Shown one piece after another: positions 33,794 to 41,595 of a stretch of DNA of 64,000 bases. Each line of letters starts with the position of its first letter. Position 1 is the stretch's first letter. The position numbers and the translations under genes were made by a program. The notes under the pieces were generated by a model. The model saw only the letters and a list, made by a program, of their open reading frames with translations, made no database searches and was not told the origin of the DNA. The stretch is from an uncultured Subdoligranulum sp. (lineage in GTDB: Bacteria > Bacillota > Clostridia > Oscillospirales > Ruminococcaceae): assembly GCA_900545545.1 (NCBI GenBank), contig UQZO01000002.1, positions 1 to 64,000 of the forward strand. Reading direction: 5' to 3'.

Positions 33794-35077
33794 ATGCATG
33801 TATTCTGGCTGGTAAGCATGGTTTTGCCCCAGGCCGCCCTGGCCTGCGGGCTGAGTTCCGCCAGCGATGTAAGCGGCGGCTGGCTCACCGGCCAGCTGAC
33901 GGCGCTGCAGCAGCGCAAGGATTTGCAGCTCACCGTAGCCTGCGTGGACGGGCGGCAGAAGGCTGCCCTTTGCGGGGAACGGGAAGGTGTGACGTACCGC
34001 ATCCTGCCGGATTCCCAGGAGTTTGCGCCGCTTCTTCAGGCGATACAGCCTGACCTTGTACACATCTGGGGCACCGAATACGCTGCAGCCGCCGCCATGC
34101 GGGACACTGCCGAGGCGCTGCACATTCCCACGCTGGTGGGCATCCAGGGCGTGATGCAGGATTGTGCCGCCCACCTCTGTGATGGAGTCCCGGCCACCTA
34201 TCTCCACTCTACACCGCTGGACCGTGCCTTGGACCGGGTGATCCCCGGTGCCTTGCTGGACAAATTGCAGTCCAACTTTGACGCACTGGCGCAAAGCGAA
34301 GCCGCCCTGCTGGGCAAGGCCCGCTATGTGACCGGCCGCACCGGGTTTGACCGCCGGGCGGTTTCTGCGCTGGCCCCCGGCGCGCAGTATTTTGCCTGCA
34401 ACGAAACCCTGCGCCCCCTCTTTTACGAAGGTGCCTTATGGCAGGCCCGTCACTTTGGCCGCGCGCCGGTTTTGCTGCTGTCCCAGGGGAATTACCCTTT
34501 AAAAAACCTGCACACGGTGCTGAAAGCCCTGCCCGCCATTTTACAGCGCTGGCCCGATGCCGAACTGCGCATCGCCGGTTGGCCGCCGCTGGACAAAGGG
34601 CCGCTGTTCCGCCCGCTGATCGACCGCCTGTTCCCCTACCAGCGCTACTGCCGCAAACTGGCTGACGAGCTGGGCGTTGCGGAGCATCTCCACTATACCG
34701 GCCCGCTGGACGCTGCCGCCATGCGGCAGGCCTATCTGGATGCCGATGTGTTTATTTTGCCGTCGCTGAGTGAAAACAGCCCCAACAGTCTGGGCGAAGC
34801 CATGCTGCTGGGTCTGCCCTGTGTGGCCAGCCGGGCGGGTGGCATTCCCGATATGATGGCCGACGGGCAGGAAGGCCTTTTGTACGGCGAGGCACTGGAT
34901 GCCGACGCGCTGGCGGCGGCTGTCACCCGCGTGTTGTCCGCTCCCGACGGCGGCGCCGCCCTGGGCCTGGCCGCCCGGGCCCGCGCCCTGCAGACCCACG
35001 CCCCCGCCGCCAATGCCGAAACACTGTGCGGCATCTACCAGACGATTTTGCAGGAGGAACCGCGTGAATCCGTGTAA
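33794..35077 (+). CDS. GT4 family glycosyltransferase, 4th of nine
   Basis: 427 residues. GGWLTGQL near residue 30, PDLVHIWGTEYAAAA, LLLSQGNYPLKNLHTVL and the donor motif FILPSLSENSPNSLGEAMLL with GIPDMM after it. AAAGGAGC before the ATG. The next start lies inside its last codons. Confidence 0.9.
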   Translation: MHVFWLVSMVLPQAALACGLSSASDVSGGWLTGQLTALQQRKDLQLTVACVDGRQKAALCGEREGVTYRILPDSQEFAPLLQAIQPDLVHIWGTEYAAAAAMRDTAEALHIPTLVGIQGVMQDCAAHLCDGVPATYLHSTPLDRALDRVIPGALLDKLQSNFDALAQSEAALLGKARYVTGRTGFDRRAVSALAPGAQYFACNETLRPLFYEGALWQARHFGRAPVLLLSQGNYPLKNLHTVLKALPAILQRWPDAELRIAGWPPLDKGPLFRPLIDRLFPYQRYCRKLADELGVAEHLHYTGPLDAAAMRQAYLDADVFILPSLSENSPNSLGEAMLLGLPCVASRAGGIPDMMADGQEGLLYGEALDADALAAAVTRVLSAPDGGAALGLAARARALQTHAPAANAETLCGIYQTILQEEPRESV

Positions 35078-36068
35078 GACCAGCATCATCATCCCCTGTT
35101 ATAAAGCTGTTTCCACCCTGCGCCGGGCTGTGGAAAGCGCCCTGGAGGGTGCTCCCGCCGATGTGGAGTTGCTGCTGGTGGACGACGGCAGCCCCGATGC
35201 CACCGGGGCCCTGTGCGACGAACTGGCCGCCGGGGATGCCCGCATCACGGCGCTGCACCGCCCCAACGGCGGCGCCGGTGCTGCCCGCAACACCGGCCTG
35301 GACGCTGCCCGGGGGGATTGGGTACTGTTTCTGGATGCCGACGACGAGCTGCTGCCCGGGCTGTGGCAGGCGCTGGCTGCTCTGCCCTCTACTGACGAAG
35401 ATCTGATCCTTTTTGGACTGCTGCGGGCCAGTGACCCGCAGCACGAGGTGGTTGCCCCGGTTGCTGAGGGGCGCTACGAAGGGTTGGCTGCCCTGCAAGA
35501 CAGCCTGCCTTTTCTGCTTTTTGACTCAGGGCTTCTGGCAGCGCCCTACCCCAAGCTCTTTCGCCGCAGCACCATCGGCGCCCTGCGTTTTGAGGAAAGC
35601 CTCAAAATCAATGAGGATGTCCTGTTTAACATACTTTTTTTACAAAAAACGACTGCCATTTATTGCCTGCGTGGTGTATACTATAAACAAAATGATGTGG
35701 GCGACGGCAGCTTGTCCCGTTCCCTGCGGGGGGACCTGCTGGACGCCGAGACCGTGACCCGCCCGGCGCTGGAACAGCTGCTGCGGCAAAACGGCCTGGA
35801 CCCGGCCCCCTATCTGCATACCAGCCGGGTTCGTGCCGCTTTGAATCAGTACGGCCTGCTTACCGGCTGCCACGGCGCCATGCCCTTTGGGCAGCGCCGG
35901 GCCCTGTTTGCCCGCATCCTGGCTGACCGGGATGCCCGCGCCGCACTAACGGACCGGCTGCACCGCGACCCCAACCGGCTGCTGGCAGTGCCTTACCGCA
36001 TCGGTGTGACCTGCCGCTGGCCGGGATTTCTGGCCGCCTACACACTGGCCAAACAACGTTTTCTGTAA
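35064..36068 (+). CDS. GT2 family glycosyltransferase, 5th of nine
   Basis: 334 residues. IIIPCYKAVSTLRRAVESAL, LLVDDGSPDATG, LHRPNGGAGAARNTGLDAA and FLDADDELLPG form a classic GT2 domain. GTG at 35064, with AGGAGGAAC upstream, overlaps the preceding gene by 14 bases. A noticeably AT-rich patch (about 35630-35690) lies inside, out of character with the rest. Confidence 0.9.
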   Translation: MNPCKTSIIIPCYKAVSTLRRAVESALEGAPADVELLLVDDGSPDATGALCDELAAGDARITALHRPNGGAGAARNTGLDAARGDWVLFLDADDELLPGLWQALAALPSTDEDLILFGLLRASDPQHEVVAPVAEGRYEGLAALQDSLPFLLFDSGLLAAPYPKLFRRSTIGALRFEESLKINEDVLFNILFLQKTTAIYCLRGVYYKQNDVGDGSLSRSLRGDLLDAETVTRPALEQLLRQNGLDPAPYLHTSRVRAALNQYGLLTGCHGAMPFGQRRALFARILADRDARAALTDRLHRDPNRLLAVPYRIGVTCRWPGFLAAYTLAKQRFL

Positions 36069-36082
36069 CCAAGGAGAACCGC

Positions 36083-37108
36083 ATGGGTAGTCCCCCGAAA
36101 ATCAGCATCGTCTCCACCGTGTACAACACACAGCCGTTTCTGGAACAGGCTGTGCGCAGTATTCTGGCGCAGACTTTTACCGATTTCGAGCTGTTGCTGG
36201 TCGACGACGGCAGCTCGGATGATTCCGGCAGCCTGTGCGACGCCCTGGCTGCTGAGGATGCCCGCATCCGGGTATTTCATCAGCCCAACGGCGGTCCGGC
36301 CAGCGCCCGCAACAAGGGGCTGGACAACGCCCGAGGCACCTACATCGGCTTTGTGGATTCCGACGATGTGATTGAACCCACCATGTACGAAACCCTCTAC
36401 CGGGCCATTCAGGCGCCCGGCGTGCGGCTGGCCGCCTGCAGCGGCGACTGTATCGATGAAGCGGGCAACTGCATCGAAGGCCGCCAGGTCGCCATCCGGG
36501 AACATGGCATACGCCCTGCCGAGGAGCTGCTGCTGGAAACTTTTCAAACCGGCAGCTATTACGGCCCCTTAAGCTGGAACAAGTTGTTCGATCTGCGGCT
36601 GTTCCGAGACAAGGGTATCCATTATGATGAAACGATGCTGTTCGGTGACGATGCCAGCGTACTGCATCGGGTCTTTGAGGGCGAGCAGTGCAATTGCCTG
36701 CCCGATATCCTGTATCATTACCGAACCCGCGCCGGGCAAATCACCAGCACCGCGACCTTCTCGCCGCGCAAGCTGGACGATCTGCGGATGTACTGGGAAT
36801 GGCTGCAATACTTTGCCAGCCGCCCCGGGCGCGAAGAATACTGTCGGTGGGCCACCGTATGGTACTGGCGGGTATTTTATCAGTTCTGGTGCCAATCCGG
36901 CGCAGCCGGGAATCTGGCCGAGCTGAAACCCAAATTCATGGCCCACAAAAAGCATCTGGACGCCGTACTGCCCGATCTGGTGCGCAGCCCGCTGCTGCCT
37001 GCCGGAGAAAAGGCGCGTGCCGTCTTATTTTGCGCCAACCCCGGTGCGCTGTATTCCGCAGCGACAGCCTGGGGGCGTCTGGCCGCAAAAACGAGGAAGG
37101 GGAATTGA
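36083..37108 (+). CDS. GT2 family glycosyltransferase, 6th of nine
   Basis: 341 residues. ISIVSTVYNTQPFLEQAVRS, LLVDDGSSDDSG, FHQPNGGPASARNKGLDNA, FVDSDDVIEP. The SWNKLFDLRLF motif follows at about residue 165. AAGGAGAA before the ATG. Part of an array of five GT2 genes of similar length, suggesting duplication and divergence. Confidence 0.92.
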   Translation: MGSPPKISIVSTVYNTQPFLEQAVRSILAQTFTDFELLLVDDGSSDDSGSLCDALAAEDARIRVFHQPNGGPASARNKGLDNARGTYIGFVDSDDVIEPTMYETLYRAIQAPGVRLAACSGDCIDEAGNCIEGRQVAIREHGIRPAEELLLETFQTGSYYGPLSWNKLFDLRLFRDKGIHYDETMLFGDDASVLHRVFEGEQCNCLPDILYHYRTRAGQITSTATFSPRKLDDLRMYWEWLQYFASRPGREEYCRWATVWYWRVFYQFWCQSGAAGNLAELKPKFMAHKKHLDAVLPDLVRSPLLPAGEKARAVLFCANPGALYSAATAWGRLAAKTRKGN

Positions 37109-37111
37109 TTG

Positions 37112-38092
37112 ATGGAACGTATTGCAATCAGCGTGATCGTGCCGATCTACAACACAAAGAAGTTTTTGGAAGAATGCCTGAACAGCATTCTGGCCCAGGA
37201 TGTACAGGTTCCTTACGAAGTGTTGCTGGTCGATGACGGATCAACCGACGGCTGCAGCGAGATCTGTGACGCCTATGCCGCCAAAGATGCCCGCGTGCGG
37301 GTCTTCCATCAGGAGAATCAGGGCCTCTCGGCAGCGCGCAACACCGGCATTGATGCCGCCCGTGGACGCTACTATGCCTTTGTGGACTCCGATGACGTGG
37401 TGCTGCCGGGCTACCTGCGCACCCTCTATAACGCCTGCGAGGAGAACGATGCCTACATGGCCCTGTGCGCCGTGGAAGACGTGCAGGAGAACGGCGAAAG
37501 CTGTGTGCCGCCCCACTCCACCCATCCTGCCCAGGAGGGAGTTTTCTGCGGCAAGGACCTGCTGAATGAGTTCTATACCCCCAACGGCACCGTCTACACC
37601 GTGGCATGGAACAAGCTCTACCGTGCCGAGGTCTGGAAGCTGCTCCATTACCCCGAAGGCCGCCTGCATGAAGACGACTTTGTGGCCCACCGGCTCTTCT
37701 GGCGCTGCGACAAGGTGGTTTGTGTGGATACCATTCTCTACCATTACCGCCTGAGCACCGGCAGCATCTGCCGTTCCTCCATCAAGCCGGAAGCCTTCGA
37801 CGCGGTGGATGGTCTGGCGGACCGCTACCGCTTCTATGTAGAAAACAACGCCGACCGCTCGGTGATTGATTCCGCCTATGCGGCCTGCTGGCGCCGGTAT
37901 CTGTTCCTGTGCGCCAAGGTGCGCCAGAACCCCACCCCCCAGCTGGTCAAGGCCATCAGCAAAGAGCAGTTCCTGATGCAGGGGCTCATCAGCTATCTGC
38001 CCAACTGCCGCCACATGAAGATGACGGAAAAACTTTCGGCTGCGCGCTGGTCCATGATGAGCGCCGAGAGCCTGTGCCCCCTGAAGAAGTAA
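37112..38092 (+). CDS. GT2 family glycosyltransferase, 7th of nine
   Basis: 326 residues. ISVIVPIYNTKKFLEECLNS, LLVDDGSTDGCSEIC, FHQENQGLSAARNTGIDAA, FVDSDDVVLPG; AWNKLYRAEVW near 165. ATG at 37112 is preferred to the TTG just before it. Close in sequence to the 6th gene. Confidence 0.92.
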   Translation: MERIAISVIVPIYNTKKFLEECLNSILAQDVQVPYEVLLVDDGSTDGCSEICDAYAAKDARVRVFHQENQGLSAARNTGIDAARGRYYAFVDSDDVVLPGYLRTLYNACEENDAYMALCAVEDVQENGESCVPPHSTHPAQEGVFCGKDLLNEFYTPNGTVYTVAWNKLYRAEVWKLLHYPEGRLHEDDFVAHRLFWRCDKVVCVDTILYHYRLSTGSICRSSIKPEAFDAVDGLADRYRFYVENNADRSVIDSAYAACWRRYLFLCAKVRQNPTPQLVKAISKEQFLMQGLISYLPNCRHMKMTEKLSAARWSMMSAESLCPLKK

Positions 38093-38137
38093 AACTGCCC
38101 GGCAGGCGGGCAAATCCATCGTAGAAGGAGCCGACCG

Positions 38138-39373
38138 TTGGCCATCCTGAGACCCGACAAAGAGAAAGAAAAGACAAAGCGCCCGCGCGTTCTGCTGGTG
38201 CCGCCGCCGGATCTGCCGGTACCGGCGGTGCAGGGCGGCGCGGTGGAAACGCTGCTGACCCATCTGATCCGGGAGAACGAGCGCGAAGGCAAGCTGGACC
38301 TGTTGTGTGCCAGTGTGCCCGATGAAGCAGCCCGCCGGGCGGCCGAAGGGCTGCAGCACACCAAAATGCTTTACATTGCACGTCCCCATGGGCACCGCCG
38401 GTATTGGCCGATGGTGTTTGTGGAGCGTTGCCTGGGCATTGCGGCCCCCTACGACCCGTGGTATCAGAAGGTCCAGCTCTCGCTGGCACTGGAACCGCCC
38501 GGTCCCGACCTGATCGTGGCGGAGGGCGGCAACCTGACCCAATGCAGCGCAATCAGCCGGATGTTCGGCCGCCGCCGGTGCCTGGCGCACCTCCACGGCC
38601 AGACCACCTGCAGCCCCATGATGGATACCATCTACGGCGGGATTCTGGCACTGAGCGAGTTCATCCGGGACGATTACCTGAAAAACAGCACGCTGGACCC
38701 TAAGCACGCCTACATCTGGTACAACTGTGTGGATACCCGGCGCTTCTGCCCCGGTCCGCCGCCGCTGGCGCTGCGCACCCGGCTGGGCTTTGGCGCGCGG
38801 GATTTCGTTGTGCTGTTCTGCGGACGGCTGGACCCTGACAAGGGCATCCACAAACTGATGGAAGCGTTGTCTCTGCTGCCGGTACCCCAGATCAAACTGT
38901 TGATCGTGGGCAGCCCGTTCTTCGGCCGTACCCAGCAGAGCAGTTTTCTGCGCAAGCTTGAACAGCAGGCCCGCGCCTTGGGCAACCGTGTACAGTTTAC
39001 CGGCTATATTCCCAACGAGGATCTGCCCGACTATTATCGCCTGGCCGATCTGGTCTGTGTGCCCACGCTGGTGGAAGAAGCTGCAGGACTGGTAGCGGTG
39101 GAAGCCATGGCCTGCGGCCGTCCCGTTCTGGCCACCCGCAGCGGCGGCATGCCGGAATATCTGGAAGGCAGCCAGGCCGTGCTGGTAGAGCGCGGCGAGA
39201 ACATTGCCGACCAGCTGGCGTGGAGCATCCGCATGCTGTACGAGCACCCTGCCCTGTGTGCCGAGATGGGTGCCGCCGGTGCCAAACGTGCCAAAGATTT
39301 TTCTGTGGAGCGCTATTATAACGAATTCGTACGCATCGTACACGATGTATTACAGGATGGAGGTGCTGTATGA
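38138..39373 (+). CDS. GT4 family glycosyltransferase, 8th of nine
   Basis: 411 residues. Basic N-terminal stretch (RPDKEKEKTKRPRVLL) then VQGGAVETLLTHLI, FCGRLDPDKGIHKLMEAL, and donor motif VCVPTLVEEAAGLVAVEAMA with RPVLATRSGGMPEYL. TTG start at 38138, AAGGAG 6 bases before. ATGA overlap with the last gene. Confidence 0.9.
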   Translation: MAILRPDKEKEKTKRPRVLLVPPPDLPVPAVQGGAVETLLTHLIRENEREGKLDLLCASVPDEAARRAAEGLQHTKMLYIARPHGHRRYWPMVFVERCLGIAAPYDPWYQKVQLSLALEPPGPDLIVAEGGNLTQCSAISRMFGRRRCLAHLHGQTTCSPMMDTIYGGILALSEFIRDDYLKNSTLDPKHAYIWYNCVDTRRFCPGPPPLALRTRLGFGARDFVVLFCGRLDPDKGIHKLMEALSLLPVPQIKLLIVGSPFFGRTQQSSFLRKLEQQARALGNRVQFTGYIPNEDLPDYYRLADLVCVPTLVEEAAGLVAVEAMACGRPVLATRSGGMPEYLEGSQAVLVERGENIADQLAWSIRMLYEHPALCAEMGAAGAKRAKDFSVERYYNEFVRIVHDVLQDGGAV

Positions 39374-40431
39374 GCCAGGCTGCGATTTGCGTTGTCGTGC
39401 CGGTTTACCGCGCCGAGGCCACACTGGATCGCTGTGTACAGAGCATTCTGACCCAGGAGGTGGCGGGCGGTGTCTGCTGCGTGCTGGTGGATGACGGCAG
39501 CCCCGACACCAGCGGTGCCATCTGCGATGCCTGGGCCGCCCGGGATCACCGCGTACAGGTAATTCACCAGGACGACTGCGGTGTGTCCAGCGCCCGCAAC
39601 GTGGGCATGGCCGCCGCCGACAGCGAGTACCTGGTTTTTCTGGATTCCGATGACGCCCTGCGCCCCGGGGCGTTGCAGGCTGCGCTGGATGCCCAGCGTG
39701 CAGCCCCCAACGACTTTGTGCTGTGGCATTACACCACCCGGGAGGAAGATTCCACCCCCGTGGATGCCTCCGTGACCTCCTGCGCCCGCACAGGGTTGGC
39801 CAAGCTCTGGCTGGACTGCCTGCTGGCCATGCCGTGGAACAAGCTGTACCGCACCGCCCTGGCCCAGCGCGTAAAATTCAACACGCAGTATACTTTGGGT
39901 GAAGATTTACAATTTGTATTGGATTATATTGCCCTGCTGGCCACTGAAAAGGGCGATTTCTGCTACCGCGTACTGCAAAGTCCGCTGACCTTCTACGATT
40001 GCAGCCGCACGGGCACCCTTTCCACCAAATACCACGCCAACTACTGCGAGATCTGGCCCCAGCACTTTGCCAAGCTCAACGCCGCCTGCCTGGCGGTACA
40101 GTGCCCGGCCGAGGACCTGCGCCAGCTGCACCGCGCTGAACTGACGGTATTTGCCGAGGGTGTGGCCGATATCCTGCGCCGGGACCCGGCACCGCTTTCC
40201 GGCATCCGCCGCGACAAAGCGGCCGCCGCGCTGCGTACCCCCTGGCTGCGTGCCCTGCTGGACAAGATGCGCAGTGAGCGCTGCTACAGCGCCTACTACC
40301 TCCCCTGCCGGTGGCGCAGTACCCGGCTGGTATACACCATGGCGGAGTCCAAACGCACCGGCTCGCCGCTGTACGGCAAACTGGACTGGGCCGGTTACTA
40401 CCTGCTGGGTGGTCGCCTGCGCCGGGACTGA
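39370..40431 (+). CDS. GT2 family glycosyltransferase, 9th of nine
   Basis: 353 residues. CVVVPVYRAEATLDRCVQSI, LVDDGSPDTSGAIC, IHQDDCGVSSARNVGMAAA, FLDSDDALRPG; PWNKLYRTALAQ further on. Last gene of the operon, followed at once by a strong terminator. No flippase, polymerase, priming transferase or ligase appears in the operon, so the glycan must be finished by genes elsewhere. Confidence 0.92.
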   Translation: MSQAAICVVVPVYRAEATLDRCVQSILTQEVAGGVCCVLVDDGSPDTSGAICDAWAARDHRVQVIHQDDCGVSSARNVGMAAADSEYLVFLDSDDALRPGALQAALDAQRAAPNDFVLWHYTTREEDSTPVDASVTSCARTGLAKLWLDCLLAMPWNKLYRTALAQRVKFNTQYTLGEDLQFVLDYIALLATEKGDFCYRVLQSPLTFYDCSRTGTLSTKYHANYCEIWPQHFAKLNAACLAVQCPAEDLRQLHRAELTVFAEGVADILRRDPAPLSGIRRDKAAAALRTPWLRALLDKMRSERCYSAYYLPCRWRSTRLVYTMAESKRTGSPLYGKLDWAGYYLLGGRLRRD

Positions 40432-40457
40432 GTTTTCTTCCCCGTCTAAAAACAATC

Positions 40458-40489
40458 ATCCCCCTGCCGAAACCTTACGGCAGGGGGAT
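40458..40489 (+). terminator. Terminator of the glycosyltransferase operon
   Basis: Perfect 12-bp stem ATCCCCCTGCCG with an 8-base loop and TTTTTCT tail. Confidence 0.9.
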
Positions 40490-40505
40490 TTTTCTATGCA
40501 ATACA

Positions 40506-40676
40506 AAAAGTGGCCCCACCGTCCGGAGCAGTAAACGGTGGGGCCATAGCAGACCGCTGAAAAAGGCGCAGAGCAAAACGCCGAAACGGAGGCGCAGCCT
40601 GCCATAGGCAGGAATCCCGGCCGGAGAGGCATACCGCCGGATTCCAGATTGGTTGTAGTTAGCTATTACTAACTAC
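40506..40676 (-). ncRNA. Candidate small RNA with its own promoter and terminator
   Basis: About 170 bases on the minus strand. Starts just after a sigma-A promoter (40683-40711) and ends at a perfect terminator (40511-40546) with TTTTT. It holds strong internal hairpins: GTAGTTAG/CTAACTAC at its 5' end (40655-40676), an outer GGAATCC/GGATTCC pair enclosing GC-rich stems, and CTGCC/GGCAG. No convincing protein is encoded: the one long frame is Cys-rich junk running through the terminator. It does not look like 6S, tmRNA, SRP or RNase P RNA. Class unknown. It could also act as a leader for something downstream on the minus strand, but nothing follows in that direction except the converging operon. 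Confidence 0.6.
40511..40546 (-). terminator. Terminator of the candidate small RNA
   Basis: Perfect 12-bp stem TGGCCCCACCGT with a 12-base loop; minus-strand tail TTTTTGTATT. Confidence 0.85.
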
Positions 40677-40682
40677 GTGTAT

Positions 40683-40711
40683 ACTGTACCATATTCCGGC
40701 GCTGTTGTCAA
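40683..40711 (-). promoter_or_regulatory. Promoter of the candidate small RNA
   Basis: Minus strand TTGACA (40711-40706), exactly 17 bases, TACAGT (40688-40683). Strong -35, good -10. It lies 28 bases beyond the pflA stop. Confidence 0.8.
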
Positions 40712-40738
40712 CGCCCTGGCGCAAAAATTTTCGCCGGA

Positions 40739-41506
40739 TTATTCTTTGGGCGCGTCGGGATAATCCCGCACATGTAAAAGATCTTCCGCCGCCTTGACTT
40801 CCTCTTCGGTGGGCACCCGCACACCGTCCAGCGGGTACGGAATCCCGAGGTTTTTCCACTTGAAGAGGCCCAGGGTGTGATAGGGCAGAATCTCCACCCG
40901 GCGTACCGTGGGCAGCGTCTGGATAAAAGCGTCCAGGCGGCGCAGGCCCTTGGCGTCATCGGTCAGGCCCGGTACCAGCACATGGCGAATCCACAGCGGA
41001 ACGCCGCGCTGGGCCACATACTGCGCCATGGCCAGAACGTTCCGGTTGCTGTGGCCGGTGAGCGCCTTGTGTTTTTCGTCGTCGATCTCTTTCAGGTCCA
41101 GGATCACCAGGCTGGTATTTTCCAGCATGGCGTCAAAGCGGGCCATCCATTCGGCATTGTCCGGCGCAAAGGGCTGGCCGCTGGTATCCAGCGCCGTGTG
41201 GATGCCCTTGGCATGGGCCAGGCGGAACACCTCGCTGACGAAATCCATCTGCAAAAGCGGTTCGCCGCCGCTGATGGTCAGGCCGCCGTTGTTGCGCCAG
41301 TAGTTGCGGTAGCGGCAGGCCGCGTCAAAGGCCTGCTGGGGCGTCTTGGCGTTGTCCTTGCTGAAGGCCCAGGTCTCGGGGTTATGGCAGTACTGGCAGC
41401 GCATGGCGCAGCCCTGCAAAAAGATGATATACCGCACGCCCGGCCCGTCAACAAGGCCGAAGGTCTCGACAGAATGGACATAGCCCATGGTTTCCTGTTG
41501 TGACAT
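40739..41506 (-). CDS. pflA: Pyruvate formate-lyase activating enzyme
   Basis: 255 residues, radical SAM. GCAMRCQYCHNPETW holds the CX3CX2C cluster ligands; GGEPLLQMDF and the SAM motifs follow. It abstracts the glycine hydrogen of PflB to create the glycyl radical. ATG at 41506 with GGAGC upstream; an extension further up overlaps the pflB terminator. Downstream of pflB in the same direction, 89 bases apart. Confidence 0.95.
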   Translation of the reverse strand: MSQQETMGYVHSVETFGLVDGPGVRYIIFLQGCAMRCQYCHNPETWAFSKDNAKTPQQAFDAACRYRNYWRNNGGLTISGGEPLLQMDFVSEVFRLAHAKGIHTALDTSGQPFAPDNAEWMARFDAMLENTSLVILDLKEIDDEKHKALTGHSNRNVLAMAQYVAQRGVPLWIRHVLVPGLTDDAKGLRRLDAFIQTLPTVRRVEILPYHTLGLFKWKNLGIPYPLDGVRVPTEEEVKAAEDLLHVRDYPDAPKE

Positions 41507-41540
41507 AGTGGATAAGCTCCTTTTTTGAGTGATACGCAAA

Positions 41541-41574
41541 AAGATCCGCGGCCACAAAGGCAGCCGCGGATCTT
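41541..41574 (-). terminator. Terminator between pflB and pflA
   Basis: Perfect 12-bp stem AAGATCCGCGGC with a 10-base loop, minus-strand tail TTTGCG. Probably partial, giving more pflB than pflA transcript. Confidence 0.65.
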
Positions 41575-41595
41575 GGGAAAAATCAGGTCAGCTGA

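Noticed and set aside
40490..40637. Cys-rich reading frame inside the small RNA region (minus strand)
   Set aside because: It starts in the middle of the structured RNA, passes through the terminator and has no ribosome site; more likely non-coding.
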